Assembly (NCBI GenBank): GCA_027486405.1
Contig: JAIXPD010000023.1
Location: forward strand, 1-64,000
Length of the DNA stretch: 64,000 nucleotides
Source of the DNA: Azospirillum sp.
GTDB taxonomy: Bacteria > Pseudomonadota > Alphaproteobacteria > Azospirillales > Azospirillaceae
Reading direction: 5' to 3'
The position numbers and the translations under genes are program-made. Of this stretch, positions 46,401-55,149 are shown one piece after another (position 1 is the stretch's first letter; every line of letters starts with the position of its first letter). Below the pieces are notes generated by a model, which was given only the letters and a program-made list of their open reading frames with translations, was not told where the DNA came from and made no database searches.

Positions 46401-47864
46401 TTAGGCTGTCGTTCCGGCCTTGTCCCGCCGACCGGCCGGGTCGGTGTAGATGTCGTTCAGGCGCTGGACATGCACCGCCGTCGCCTCGCGGATGGCGAAG
46501 ATGCGCTTTCTGGCCCGGCCGCTCCAGCCCGCCGGGCGCTTGACGAACAGGCTGCGGAAAAAGCGGGTGCTCTTGAGGAAGGCTTGGCGCAGGTTCAGAT
46601 CGACATCGCCGAACCGCTCCGGCAGCGTCGCCGCCACCGACCGGGCCACCAGCGCGCGCAGCCAGCCATGGCCCGCCAGGAACGCCGCCGCAAACAGGCC
46701 AAGCGCCGCCGCCGCCCGCACCGGCTGGCCGCTGAACCAATCGGGCCGGGACTCCATCAGCCACTCCACCACCGCGCCGGGCGAGCCGCCAAGGGCGTAG
46801 ACTCCGCCGCCGACCAGCCCCATCAGCCCCAGCAGCCACACCGCGTCGCCGATCAGCACGCCGCGCCGCCAGCGCGCCACCGCGTTGGTCAGGGTGGGGA
46901 TGACCTCCCCCTCCAACTCCTTCACCAGACTGTCGATCGAGCCGACGATGCGATAGGCGCGCGCAACCTCGACCTCGGCGATGCGGGCGTGAATTTCGGC
47001 CAGATCGGCGTCGCGCCGGGTTTCGTAGCGGGCGCGGCGGGCGTCGTCCTCGATCGCCACCGCCGACTGCGCGTCGTAAATCGCGTAAAAACGGCCGGAC
47101 ACCAACCCCGCCTGGGCAATCGCCCGCTGCCAGGCCCCGAACACCGCCTCCAGATTGTCTTCTTTCGCGGTGGTGTCGACCTGGTTGAGAATGTAGCAGA
47201 CCTTGCGCGCGTCGGCCCGGTTGACCGTTTTGGCGACCAGATGGCGCAGCGTGTCCTGCATCGCCCCCGGTTCGGGGTGGCGGGCGTCGAAGAAGACCAG
47301 CACCAGATCGGACAGATCGACGATGTGATCGACCAGACGCAGCACCGAACGCCGTTGGTCGTCGGCGTCGAAACCGGGGGAGTCGACGAAGATCTTGCCC
47401 TTGGTGCGGTCGCCGCTGACCGCCTTCAATTGCAGGTAATTGTCGATCCGCTTGCCCTCGCCGGAGGCCACCTTCTCGATCTCGTCGGCGATGCGGTAGA
47501 AGGGAAAGCGCGGGTCGGCGTTCAGCGCCGTGCCGGGCAGCGCCTCCTTGCGGGTTTGCGGCCCGTGGCAGATGACGGTGAATTTGTCGTCCACCGCCTG
47601 GTTGCCGGTGTTTTGCAGCGCCTCGCCCAAATACCCGTTGATGAAGGTGGACTTGCCCGCCGAGAAGGTGCCGAGCACCGCCACCATCGGCCACCAGGGA
47701 ATCCGCGTGGTCAGCGATTCATACGGACCGATCAGCCCCAACCCGGCCAGCAGCCGGTCAAAGGCGCGAAAGGTCGGAAGAACCGGCAGCAGATTCGGAT
47801 TTTCCGCGCGCAAATGGGCGTCCAACGCGGCGAGTCGCTGGTGAAGGGCTTGCCTGGGGGTCAT
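46401..47864 (-). CDS. dynamin-superfamily (EHD-like) GTPase, membrane-associated
   Basis: The 487-residue protein has an N-terminal GTPase domain: P-loop GTFSAGKST at 65-73, conserved threonine region near 95, DSPG at 161-164 (G3) and NQVD at 227-230 (G4). A helical stalk-like region follows. Two hydrophobic segments at about 350-372 and 396-415 should insert into the inner membrane. The start at ATG 47864 gives the usual LRAENPNLLPVL lead. Bacterial dynamin-like proteins remodel or repair membranes and some take part in phage or stress responses; the role here is unknown. It is a single-gene unit. Confidence 0.85.
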   Translation of the reverse strand: MTPRQALHQRLAALDAHLRAENPNLLPVLPTFRAFDRLLAGLGLIGPYESLTTRIPWWPMVAVLGTFSAGKSTFINGYLGEALQNTGNQAVDDKFTVICHGPQTRKEALPGTALNADPRFPFYRIADEIEKVASGEGKRIDNYLQLKAVSGDRTKGKIFVDSPGFDADDQRRSVLRLVDHIVDLSDLVLVFFDARHPEPGAMQDTLRHLVAKTVNRADARKVCYILNQVDTTAKEDNLEAVFGAWQRAIAQAGLVSGRFYAIYDAQSAVAIEDDARRARYETRRDADLAEIHARIAEVEVARAYRIVGSIDSLVKELEGEVIPTLTNAVARWRRGVLIGDAVWLLGLMGLVGGGVYALGGSPGAVVEWLMESRPDWFSGQPVRAAAALGLFAAAFLAGHGWLRALVARSVAATLPERFGDVDLNLRQAFLKSTRFFRSLFVKRPAGWSGRARKRIFAIREATAVHVQRLNDIYTDPAGRRDKAGTTA

Positions 47865-48596
47865 GACCAAGGGGTGTCCCGCATGGTGTGGGTCAAGGGT
47901 CCGCCGGATCACCAAGATCCACGGACAACGCCGGACCGCGCCGCAAGGGCAACCGATCCGACCGGACGTTGCTTTAACACGAGGCGGCGGAAGACCGCTG
48001 CGAAAAAACTTGGTCCACCCGCATCGGCCGGGTCCGTCAGCGAAGGTGGCACACACCGTAACACCATGCATTTGTATGGTTGTTCAAACCTTAACCACCC
48101 CAGACCAAAGTCGTATGTTGCACGTCCCGCGCGCGCCGCGTCGTGTTGCGCGCAATGCCCCTGCATTTCCAACCGACGAAAAAGGGCATTATTGTCTTGA
48201 ATTGTTCCAACATGCCCTTCAGCGCGAAAAGATATTTTATTTTCTACTTAAAACATTTTGGTTTCCGCGAAAATTCTTTCGCAATTTGGCAAAGGATATA
48301 TCAGAATCCATCAAAATCGCAGAGAGATCGGACAAAGAAGAGGCAGCTCCATTCTCTTCGTGCAACGCCGAAGCACCCTTTCAACGCCAAAAATGCAAAA
48401 CAATTCAATTTTGTAACATAAATTAAACCACCGAATGTTGACACTCAAGCCAAGACCTATCGGAATATGACGCATAGACTGGAATATTAAAAAGTTTTCT
48501 CTTGAATCGTAACAAAAGACGTGCAAACAATCTCTTTGTTTCCTCAAAAGCAAACCACGTTTGAAGAGCCATTTGAAGCATTGGAGACCATCTGAA
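47865..48596. other. long intergenic region with an AT-rich block upstream of the XRE regulator
   Basis: The first 300 bp look like ordinary GC-rich DNA with no convincing gene. From about 48181 to 48560 the sequence becomes strikingly AT-rich compared with all neighbours; in 48241-48300 only 19 of 60 bases are G or C. Poly-A/T runs and TTGACA-like and TATAAT-like words are frequent, for example GTTGACACTC near 48438. This probably is the regulatory region of the regulator gene at 48597 and a site for nucleoid proteins. Short frames in it have no recognisable content. Confidence 0.7.
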
Positions 48597-49331
48597 ATGA
48601 CGGGATCGACGGCGCGCAAAAGAGGGCGACGCGGATCGCCAGAATCATGGTCTGTTGATGCCCATGTTGGTCAGCGCGTTCGCATGCGCCGGACGTTGTT
48701 GGGGATGAGCCAGGAAAAATTGGGCGAAGCCATTGGCCTGACGTTTCAGCAGGTTCAAAAATACGAACGCGGATCCAACCGGATTTCCGCCGGAACGCTG
48801 TACCGGCTTGGGCAAGTCCTGGATGTTCCGGTCAGTTTCTTTTTTGATTGCTACGAGGATCCGGACTCGCCGCGCCGCGCCGCGCCGCGCGACGACAACG
48901 GCCTGATGTCCGACAGCCAGATCAGCCGCCGGGAGGCGCGGCTTTTGCGCCTGTGGCGCGCCGCCCCCACCCATGTGTCGGACGAGTTGCTGTCCTTGCT
49001 GTCATCCCTGTCACCGGGCTTGCGCGAGCCGCAGGACGGCGGCGAACCGATTGCGGGGGGCTTTGCCGAAGATGGGGCGGCACCGCTGGATCCGGGGCTG
49101 CAGCGCAGCGTCGCAAGCCAAACACCCCCATCGGAAACGCCCATCACGGAAACCGTTGCGCGCAGCCACGCCCACATCGAATCCTCGCCCCGCCTGAAGG
49201 GCAACGCCGATGGAACCACAAAAGCGCCAAAAACGCCGAAAGCAGACCTGAACAAACCCCGGCGGCGCCATGGGGCCGTGTGGGATCCCGCCGACATCGT
49301 GCGCGCCACCAAGGGACAGAACCGGGAGTAG
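48597..49331 (+). CDS. PraR-like XRE-family transcriptional regulator
   Basis: The 244-residue protein has an N-terminal HTH_XRE domain (about 22-83: VGQRVRMRRTLLGMSQEKLGEAIGLTFQQVQKYERGSNRISAGTLYRLGQVLDVPVSFFF). This stretch is very close to the alphaproteobacterial PraR type, which controls adhesion, biofilm and symbiosis genes in rhizobia and Azorhizobium. The C-terminal 160 residues are low-complexity, Pro/Ser/Ala-rich and probably disordered, much longer than in PraR itself. The start follows CATCTGAA without a strong ribosome site. Targets are unknown; the AT-rich DNA upstream suggests autoregulation. Confidence 0.85.
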   Translation: MTGSTARKRGRRGSPESWSVDAHVGQRVRMRRTLLGMSQEKLGEAIGLTFQQVQKYERGSNRISAGTLYRLGQVLDVPVSFFFDCYEDPDSPRRAAPRDDNGLMSDSQISRREARLLRLWRAAPTHVSDELLSLLSSLSPGLREPQDGGEPIAGGFAEDGAAPLDPGLQRSVASQTPPSETPITETVARSHAHIESSPRLKGNADGTTKAPKTPKADLNKPRRRHGAVWDPADIVRATKGQNRE

Positions 49332-49364
49332 CGCCCGCGCACGCTCCCCCCCCCTCCAACGGCA

Positions 49365-49406
49365 CAAGCCAAAACAACAAAGCCAAAACAACCAAGCCAA
49401 AACAAC
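49365..49406. repeat. three tandem 14-bp units
   Basis: The unit CAAGCCAAAACAAC occurs three times head to tail, the middle copy differing at the first base. It lies between the regulator stop and a terminator. No function is apparent; it is a likely slippage tract. Confidence 0.85.
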
Positions 49407-49423
49407 ATGGCACCGACAGCAAA

Positions 49424-49466
49424 AGGCCCGGCCGCGTCATCGCGGGCCGGGCGCTTTGCTTTGTCA
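49424..49466 (+). terminator. terminator downstream of the XRE regulator
   Basis: A long GC-rich stem (GGCCCGGCCGCG paired with CGCGGGCCGGGC, one bulge) around the loop TCAT is followed by GCTTTGCTTTG. It lies between two convergent genes. Confidence 0.7.
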
Positions 49467-49536
49467 CCGTCAGCGCGCCATCAGGAACGGTCCCGTCCGG
49501 TCGTTCCCGGTTCGGCCTTCCCTGATTGGCGACTCT

Positions 49537-50148
49537 TTACCAAGTGCGAACCGGGCCGGTGTCGAGATGGACGAAACCGCTGCGGGGATAATAACCGACG
49601 CCACCCGCCTGCATCGACTTGGCCAACTCCGACACACCGCGCAGCGAGGCGTCGGGCAGGCGGATGTCGATGGCCATGCCACGGGTGTGGTAGCTTTCCT
49701 TGGCCACGCCGCGCGAGCGCCGACGGGCCATCGCGTTGGTCTTGCGCGACCGGTAGCCGCAAATGACATCGAACGGGGCGTCGGATTCCATGCTGGCGTG
49801 CACACGGGCCAGCATGTCGAACAGGCGGGGGTCGTAATGGCAGACCTGCTTGGCGCGGTGATCGCGCAGCAGAACGTCCAGACGCTTCAACGCTTCAGGT
49901 TTGTAATTGCCGTCGGCCCAATAGACGCCGTCAAAGCTTTCGCCCGTGTTGACGTTGTGCAGGGCGAGCCGACGAACCGAACCGGCCAGCGGAGCGGCCT
50001 CCACCGGAGAGGACCCAAGGACCACCGGGGCAACGGTGGCGGTGATCAAAGACGGAACCGCCGCTGCCGAAAGAGCCGCTGCGGCAAAGCTCAGGAACCC
50101 GCGCCGCCCCATATCCGGAGCAGCACGCTCGTTATCCCCAAAAAGCAT
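49537..50148 (-). CDS. Tat-exported DUF882/YcbK-type peptidase-like protein
   Basis: The 203-residue precursor has a twin-arginine signal (GRRGFLSFAAAALSAAAVPSL, about 14-34), so it is exported folded. The mature domain matches the DUF882 (peptidase M15-like) family: LALHNVNTGESFDGVYWADGNY, then DVICGYRSRKTNAMARRRSRGVAKESYHTRGMAIDI with the metal-binding His/Asp (YHTRGMAIDI), and GGVGYYPRSGFVHLDTG with a second His. It probably cleaves peptidoglycan peptides in the periplasm. It is divergent from the L,D-transpeptidase gene. ATG at 50148 is used; a later Met at GRR is possible. Confidence 0.88.
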   Translation of the reverse strand: MLFGDNERAAPDMGRRGFLSFAAAALSAAAVPSLITATVAPVVLGSSPVEAAPLAGSVRRLALHNVNTGESFDGVYWADGNYKPEALKRLDVLLRDHRAKQVCHYDPRLFDMLARVHASMESDAPFDVICGYRSRKTNAMARRRSRGVAKESYHTRGMAIDIRLPDASLRGVSELAKSMQAGGVGYYPRSGFVHLDTGPVRTW

Positions 50149-50510
50149 CCCGAAACCTCTTTGGCTGTGCGTGACTGGCGAGTCATTTGGCACCCGCAAC
50201 CGATCTGCGACCGACCGCCAGCGCCGATCCGGAACGTTCCAAATTCTGGTAATCTTTCCCGGACGGTTATCCGTATAGGGAACGGTTGCGCCCCACGCAA
50301 TCGAAAAATTCCGCGACTGTGTCTAAAAAGCACAGGAATTCTGGCCCTGACTGGCATGGGATTGGCAGGAAGGTCACACATAGGAAACGAATTGTCCGTC
50401 ACACGACGCACGTCTCGCCTTCCCCACTTCCCATGCATAAATTGCTTCATCACAGTTCTCGCATGGAAGCCCCAACGGGAATCGCGCAAGCGTTCAAAAG
50501 GATTGTCCGC
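50149..50510. other. divergent promoter region between two cell-wall genes
   Basis: The 362 bp separate the starts of the DUF882 gene and the L,D-transpeptidase gene. It contains GGAACG-TTCC words (GATCCGGAACGTTCC) and stretches of moderate AT content near 50230-50290 and 50390-50460. It should carry both promoters. In-frame ATGs at 50463 and earlier could extend the transpeptidase but have no signal-peptide character. I see no other feature. Confidence 0.5.
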
Positions 50511-51704
50511 ATGTCCACAGCCGCCGCCACCCGCAAGACCTGGCTGTTCTCTCCGGTCCGCTCGCTCGCCGTCTTGGCCGGTGTCGCCGGAATCGCCCTT
50601 GGACTGCTGACGTCTGCCCCGTCCGCCCACGCTGCACCCTACCGCGACACCCTGACCCAGTGGGCTGATCGTCTGGACGCGGCCGCGACGGAGATGGACG
50701 GCAAGCCCGACCTGAAAAGCCCCCGGATCGGCGAGGGCAACACCCTCAAGAAGGGCAGCTCGGGTGAGCGGGTCGCCCGCCTGACCCAGCGCCTGATCGA
50801 ACTGGGCCATCTGCCCGCCGATCAGGCGACCGATCAATTCACCCGCGCGGTGGACGAGGCGGTGCGCGCCTTCCAGACCGCCCAGGGGATGCGGGCCGAC
50901 GGGCTGGTTGGCGGCGGCACCCGCGCCGCGATGGACCGCAGCCCGGCGGACGCCGCCGCGCAGATGCGCCAGAGCGCGACGGCCATGCGAAGCTTCCGCG
51001 ACACCGCCCCCGACACCGTTCTGCTGGTCAATCTGCCCGACCAGACCACCACCCTGGTCCGCAACGGCGAGGCCACCCTGTCGATGCGCGCCATCGTCGG
51101 CCGCCCGTCGCGCTCCACCCCGCTGCTTCAGGACCAGATCACCCATGTGATCGTCAACCCGACCTGGACCGTGCCGCCCACGGTTCTGAAGGAAGACAAG
51201 CTGCCGTTGCTGCGTTCCAAAGGGTCGCCGGGCATCCAGCACGCCATCGTCTATCTGGATGGGGTGGAGGTCGCGCCGGAAACGGTGGATTGGAGCACGG
51301 TCACGCCGGGCCGCGTCCGCATCGTTCAACAACCGGGCAACCACAACGCTCTCGGCCGCTTCCGCTTCAACCTGACCAACCCGTACAACATCTATCTGCA
51401 CGGCACCAACGAGCAGTATCTGTTTGACCGGGAGGTGCGGACCATCAGTTCCGGCTGCGTGCGCCTGGAAGACGCCCGCAAGATGGCCGAAACCCTGCTG
51501 GCCGACACCACGGTCACGCCCGACCGAATCAACCGGATGCTCGACAAGCCCGAACCGCAATGGGTCAAGCTGCCCACCCCGGTTCCGGTGCAGTTCGTCT
51601 ATTGGACGGCCACCGTGGATGAGGCCGGGGCCATTCATCTCCACCAGGACGTGTATGACCGCGCGGAAGAAGCAACCGCCACTCCCGCCGCCTCACGCGC
51701 CTAA
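50511..51704 (+). CDS. L,D-transpeptidase (YkuD) with peptidoglycan-binding domain
   Basis: The 397-residue precursor has a signal peptide ending at SAPSAHA (about 36-42). A peptidoglycan-binding type-1 domain follows (about 75-145: GSSGERVARLTQRLIELGHLP...VRAFQTAQGMRADGLVGGGTRAAM). The YkuD catalytic domain (about 165-330) has YNIYLHGTNEQYLFDREVRTISSGCVRLED, where HGT and SSGCVR give the His and nucleophilic Cys. It makes 3-3 peptidoglycan crosslinks or attaches proteins in the periplasm. ATG at 50511 is preferred since it opens the signal sequence. Divergent to the DUF882 gene and followed by a terminator. Confidence 0.92.
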   Translation: MSTAAATRKTWLFSPVRSLAVLAGVAGIALGLLTSAPSAHAAPYRDTLTQWADRLDAAATEMDGKPDLKSPRIGEGNTLKKGSSGERVARLTQRLIELGHLPADQATDQFTRAVDEAVRAFQTAQGMRADGLVGGGTRAAMDRSPADAAAQMRQSATAMRSFRDTAPDTVLLVNLPDQTTTLVRNGEATLSMRAIVGRPSRSTPLLQDQITHVIVNPTWTVPPTVLKEDKLPLLRSKGSPGIQHAIVYLDGVEVAPETVDWSTVTPGRVRIVQQPGNHNALGRFRFNLTNPYNIYLHGTNEQYLFDREVRTISSGCVRLEDARKMAETLLADTTVTPDRINRMLDKPEPQWVKLPTPVPVQFVYWTATVDEAGAIHLHQDVYDRAEEATATPAASRA

Positions 51705-51729
51705 GCCAAAGCGCGCGTCACGGCCAGAC

Positions 51730-51763
51730 AACGCCGCCGTTCCAGCGATGGAACGGCGGCGTT
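51730..51763 (+). terminator. terminator downstream of the L,D-transpeptidase gene
   Basis: A perfect 14-bp stem AACGCCGCCGTTCC / GGAACGGCGGCGTT encloses AGCGAT and is followed by TCACTTT, 26 bp after the stop codon. Confidence 0.85.
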
Positions 51764-51908
51764 TCACTTTGGCCACGCAGGCCCAGAATTTGCCACATTC
51801 TCTCCCAATGTCCCCGCTTGCCGTTTGAAATACGGTCTTTCCAATGCTATTCAGCCCAGGCTGAGAGCGGTCCTGCGGCTGGTGGCTGGGCCAAACACGG
51901 AACACGAG

Positions 51909-53771
51909 ATGTTGAGCTTGCCCGGACCCGTCGCTTGCCCGTCCCACCGTCGGCTCCTGTGGCGTGTCCTTGGGCAAGCGGTCGCGCTGTCCCTGATCGG
52001 GCTGACGCTTTCCTCCCCCGCGCAGGCGCAAAGCCGCAGCGATGGCAAGCGTTCCCAAGTGGCGAGCTTGCCGACATCCAAGGCGGGCAAGGCCAAGCCA
52101 ACGAACGCCAAAGCCGCGACCGGCGACCGCAAGGGCAAGGACGGGAAAACCACCGCCGCCAAAGCGACCGTCCCCGCCTCTTCGTCCTCTTCTCCGGCCT
52201 TTGGAGACAAGGCGGCGATCGCCGGTGCGTTGACCGGTGGCGCGGCTGGTGCCGTCGCCGCGACCACGTTGACCTCCGGCACCGCTGGCGGAACCAGCAA
52301 GACGACGAACGGCCCATCCGCCAACCCGGCCGCGCCGCTGCTGCAACTGGGCCTCTACTCGCGCGAAAGCGACGCCTGGTACGCCTGGGACAGCCTGCAA
52401 CGCCGCCAGCCGGAGTTGACGCGCGACCTGAAAGCCTCCGTCTCCTTCCTGGATGGCAAGAACGAGTCGAGCGGGGCGGTGCTGCGCGCCACCACGCCGG
52501 GCGATGTGGACGCGCAACGGCTGTGCCGCCGGATCGTCGGCGCGGGCTTTGGCTGCATGATGGTGGAGGCCCCCAGCGGGTCGCCCCCCAGCGCGACGAC
52601 GTCAACCATCAAAAGCGCCGACGCTGCCCGCAGCGGATCGTCCACCGCGACGCCCGCCGCCGCCGCCGCATCGCCACCCGTTGCGGCACCGCCGCCCGCA
52701 TCGCCACCGACGCCGTTGGCCTCGGCGGTGACGGCTGCCCTGCCCGCGCCGGTCCAGCCACCCTCCGCCCCGGCAACGCCGTCCTCGCTGACGATGACCG
52801 TTCCGATGGCACCTTCCGCGCCCGCCGCCGCGTCGGGAACGGATGCCCCGGCCAAAACCGCCACCGCGCCCATTCCCACCGCGCCGCCGCCGGGCAGCCC
52901 GTCGTCGATCCTCGCCCCCATCGCCAGCGCCACCGCCGCGCCGCTGGTGCCGCCGCCCAGCGTGATGGCCGCCGTTCCGCCGCTCGACGGCACGGTGATC
53001 TACACCGAGGAAGACGCCCGCACGATGGCCGACATCGAGCAGACCGGTCGCACCAAGGGCCGTCTGCGCTCGGTGGTTCCCGACGCGCGGGTGGACGTGA
53101 TGCCCGCCACCTTGAAGCGGGAAGGGTGGAACCTCTGCGCCCTGACCTTTGACGACGGGCCGCACCGCACCGTCACCCGGCAAATTCTGGATGTGCTGAA
53201 CCGCGAAGGGGTGCGCGCGACCTATTTCCCGGTGGGGCGCGTCGCGCAGCATCAGGGCGATCTGATCCGTGATTTCGTCGCCAGTGGGCATGAAATCGGC
53301 AATCACAGCCTGACCCACTCCGACCTGCGCGCCATGCCGGTGGAGGCCCAACGCTTCGAGGTGGCGGAAACCAACCGCATCCTGCGCAGCTTCGGAGCCA
53401 ACCCGGTGCTGTTCCGCCCGCCCTATGGCCGCTATTCGCTCAGCCTGCTCGGGGTCGCGCGGAACGAGCAGATGAATTCGGTGCTGTGGACGGTGGACAC
53501 CCGCGATTGGAAGGTGCGCAACGCCGACAAGATCGTGGAGCACATCAAGACCGCCGCCGGGACGGGCAGCGTCTTCCTGATGCACTCGACCTACCCGACC
53601 ACGGCGGAGGCGCTGCCGCGCGTGATTGCCGAACTGCGCGCCAAGGGCTGCCAATTCGTCACCTTGACCGAATGGCTGGAACGGATGCGCGATCTGGCGC
53701 TGCCGAAGATCGTCAACGCCGGGATGCCGACCCCACCGGCCACCAACGCCGCGCCCGCCGCACGCAACTGA
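51909..53771 (+). CDS. polysaccharide deacetylase with SPOR-like region
   Basis: The 620-residue precursor has a signal segment (about 14-40, ending AQAQS). A basic, low-complexity stretch (41-90) and a SPOR-like region (about 143-220, PLLQLGLYSRESDAWYAWDSLQRRQ...FGCMMVEA) follow. A Pro/Ala/Ser-rich linker spans 222-358. The NodB deacetylase domain runs from about 405 to 600, with TFDDGP at 413-418, the metal-site HSLTH at 466-470 and RPPYG at 503-507. It would remove N-acetyl groups from peptidoglycan or an exopolysaccharide in the periplasm. SPOR regions bind denuded septal peptidoglycan, which suggests action at the division site. The SPOR call is moderate. Confidence 0.87.
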   Translation: MLSLPGPVACPSHRRLLWRVLGQAVALSLIGLTLSSPAQAQSRSDGKRSQVASLPTSKAGKAKPTNAKAATGDRKGKDGKTTAAKATVPASSSSSPAFGDKAAIAGALTGGAAGAVAATTLTSGTAGGTSKTTNGPSANPAAPLLQLGLYSRESDAWYAWDSLQRRQPELTRDLKASVSFLDGKNESSGAVLRATTPGDVDAQRLCRRIVGAGFGCMMVEAPSGSPPSATTSTIKSADAARSGSSTATPAAAAASPPVAAPPPASPPTPLASAVTAALPAPVQPPSAPATPSSLTMTVPMAPSAPAAASGTDAPAKTATAPIPTAPPPGSPSSILAPIASATAAPLVPPPSVMAAVPPLDGTVIYTEEDARTMADIEQTGRTKGRLRSVVPDARVDVMPATLKREGWNLCALTFDDGPHRTVTRQILDVLNREGVRATYFPVGRVAQHQGDLIRDFVASGHEIGNHSLTHSDLRAMPVEAQRFEVAETNRILRSFGANPVLFRPPYGRYSLSLLGVARNEQMNSVLWTVDTRDWKVRNADKIVEHIKTAAGTGSVFLMHSTYPTTAEALPRVIAELRAKGCQFVTLTEWLERMRDLALPKIVNAGMPTPPATNAAPAARN

Positions 53772-53790
53772 GTGATGTGGCCGGTCCCGT

Positions 53791-53821
53791 TGATGCGGCG
53801 GTGGTCGTCACCGCCGCATCA
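53791..53821. terminator. bidirectional terminator between convergent genes
   Basis: A perfect 13-bp stem TGATGCGGCGGTG / CACCGCCGCATCA with loop GTCGT, extended outside by CCCGT/ACGGG, lies midway between the deacetylase stop (53771) and the stop of the minus-strand gene (53833). There is no strong T run. Confidence 0.65.
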
Positions 53822-53832
53822 CGGGCCGGTCC

Positions 53833-54210
53833 TCACGCCTTGGCGGTCGGCTTCTGCTTGGCGCGGATCTGCGCGTATTTGCGGATCACGTCCTCCACCT
53901 CGGTCGGCAGCATGGTCCAGTTGCCGATCAAGCGGTCATCCTTGGCGTCGGCCACGGTGACGGTGGCGGAAAAGGTGAATTTCCCGGCTGGATCATCGAC
54001 CTTCACCGTCACGCGGGCGTTCTGACCCTGGATGAGCGACCCATCAAAGGCGCTGGTCGCAAACCCCTTGGTGGTCAGGGCCGCGATGGGAAAGCTGCGA
54101 CCGTCAAACTCGATCACGCTGTGTCCGGCGGAGGTCTGAGCGGCGCGCGGGGCGGGTTTCGCCAACTTCTTGTCCTTAACCGTGATCTTCAAAAAATCGA
54201 ACAGGCCCAT
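53833..54210 (-). CDS. small protein, possibly degenerate PilZ-like
   Basis: The 125-residue protein starts with MGLFDFLKITVKDKKLAKPAP, an amphipathic lead. A beta-rich domain follows (SVIEFDGRSFPIAALTTKGFATSAFDG...ARVTVKVDDPAGKFTFSATVTVADAKDDRLIGNWTML), ending in a helix (PTEVEDVIRKYAQIRAKQ). The layout is like small PilZ proteins, but the c-di-GMP motifs are not intact: no RxxxR and only LTTKG in place of D/N-x-S-x-x-G. It may therefore be a non-binding PilZ adaptor. I am not sure of the family. Confidence 0.6.
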   Translation of the reverse strand: MGLFDFLKITVKDKKLAKPAPRAAQTSAGHSVIEFDGRSFPIAALTTKGFATSAFDGSLIQGQNARVTVKVDDPAGKFTFSATVTVADAKDDRLIGNWTMLPTEVEDVIRKYAQIRAKQKPTAKA

Positions 54211-54768
54211 CGCTTTGATCCACCCCCGTTGCGCCGGGCCGATGCGCCACAGGCCGGACCATTAAACGCAGACCGCCCCCCATCGGCAACCGTTTCGTCG
54301 CCCAACGCCGGTCATGGGCCGCCGGTCACGGGCATCGCCGCGCACTCTCCACAGAGTCTGTGGATAAGTGTGTTGAGAAGTCTGGAGCATGTCCGATTCG
54401 GCCAAGCGCTTTCAACGGCCGCAGGGTGTTTGCACAAAAAATAGGCATATCAGTCAAGTCATTGATTGGACTGCGCAAATGGTTTTTTGCTCCAGTCGAT
54501 CCCACCGACCCGTGTCAACCGGATTCTGCACACCCCGCGCTCCGCGCCGCAAAAGCTTTGCACCTGTGCCCTGTTGACAACCATTCCACCGATGACGCGC
54601 CTCCCCGATTGTTCAGACCATCACCCTATGACCTTCGGCTGTAACACCCCCTGCCCCGCGTTCCAGCAGGGCCGACCAGCGAAGCCGATGCGTGCCCGAT
54701 CCTCCGGCCCTGCGCTATCCTCTCCCCGTCCCCGCCCCACCCATCGCCGCGCCGCCGGAGACCGCCTG
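54211..54768. other. intergenic region with a consensus DnaA box
   Basis: This 558-bp gap contains a perfect DnaA box TTATCCACA on the minus strand (54359-54367), lying in a short palindrome (TCCACAGA-GT-CTGTGGA). About 70 bp further comes a moderately AT-rich segment with GCACAAAAAATAGGCATATC (54432-54451) and GGTTTTTTGC (54481-54490). No convincing gene is present; frames across it have no family features. It could be a DnaA-regulated promoter or a minor initiation or titration site. Confidence 0.55.
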
Positions 54769-55149
54769 ATGCTTGGAACGTTAACCATTCTCCTGCTCTG
54801 CCAACTGGTCGGCGAACTGATCGCCCGCCTGTTGCATCTGCCGATTCCCGGCCCGGTCCTGGGCATGCTGCTGCTGTTTGGCGGTCTTGTGATCCGGGGC
54901 GGTGTGCCGCGCCCGGTCCAGGAGACGGCGGGCGGGCTGTTGCGCCACCTGTCGCTGCTGTTCATCCCGGCGGGCGTCGGGGTGATGGCCCACATGGACC
55001 GCTTGAGCGGCGAGGCCATCCCCATCGTGATCGCCCTGTTCGGCAGCACGCTGTTCGGGGTGGCGGTGACGGCCAAGGTGATGGCGCTCCTCGCCCGCCC
55101 TGCCGCGCCCGACACCACCGGCGGCCAAACACCGGGAGGCGCGTCATGA
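54769..55149 (+). CDS. lrgA: LrgA/CidA-family membrane protein
   Basis: The 126-residue protein has four hydrophobic helices and the family core LLLCQLVGELIARLLHLPIPGPVLGMLLLF (6-35) and LSLLFIPAGVGVMAH. LrgA/CidA proteins were described as holin-like regulators of murein hydrolases; newer work links them to pyruvate or other organic acid transport together with LrgB. ATG at 54769 gives normal length. It overlaps lrgB by 4 bp (ATGA), so the two are translated together. No LytSR-type regulator lies nearby. Confidence 0.92.
   Translation: MLGTLTILLLCQLVGELIARLLHLPIPGPVLGMLLLFGGLVIRGGVPRPVQETAGGLLRHLSLLFIPAGVGVMAHMDRLSGEAIPIVIALFGSTLFGVAVTAKVMALLARPAAPDTTGGQTPGGAS

Noticed and set aside
48140..48430. 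Short plus-strand frames in the AT-rich block
   Set aside because: They end in the AT-rich region, have no domain or ribosome site, and their composition follows the base composition; better explained as regulatory DNA.
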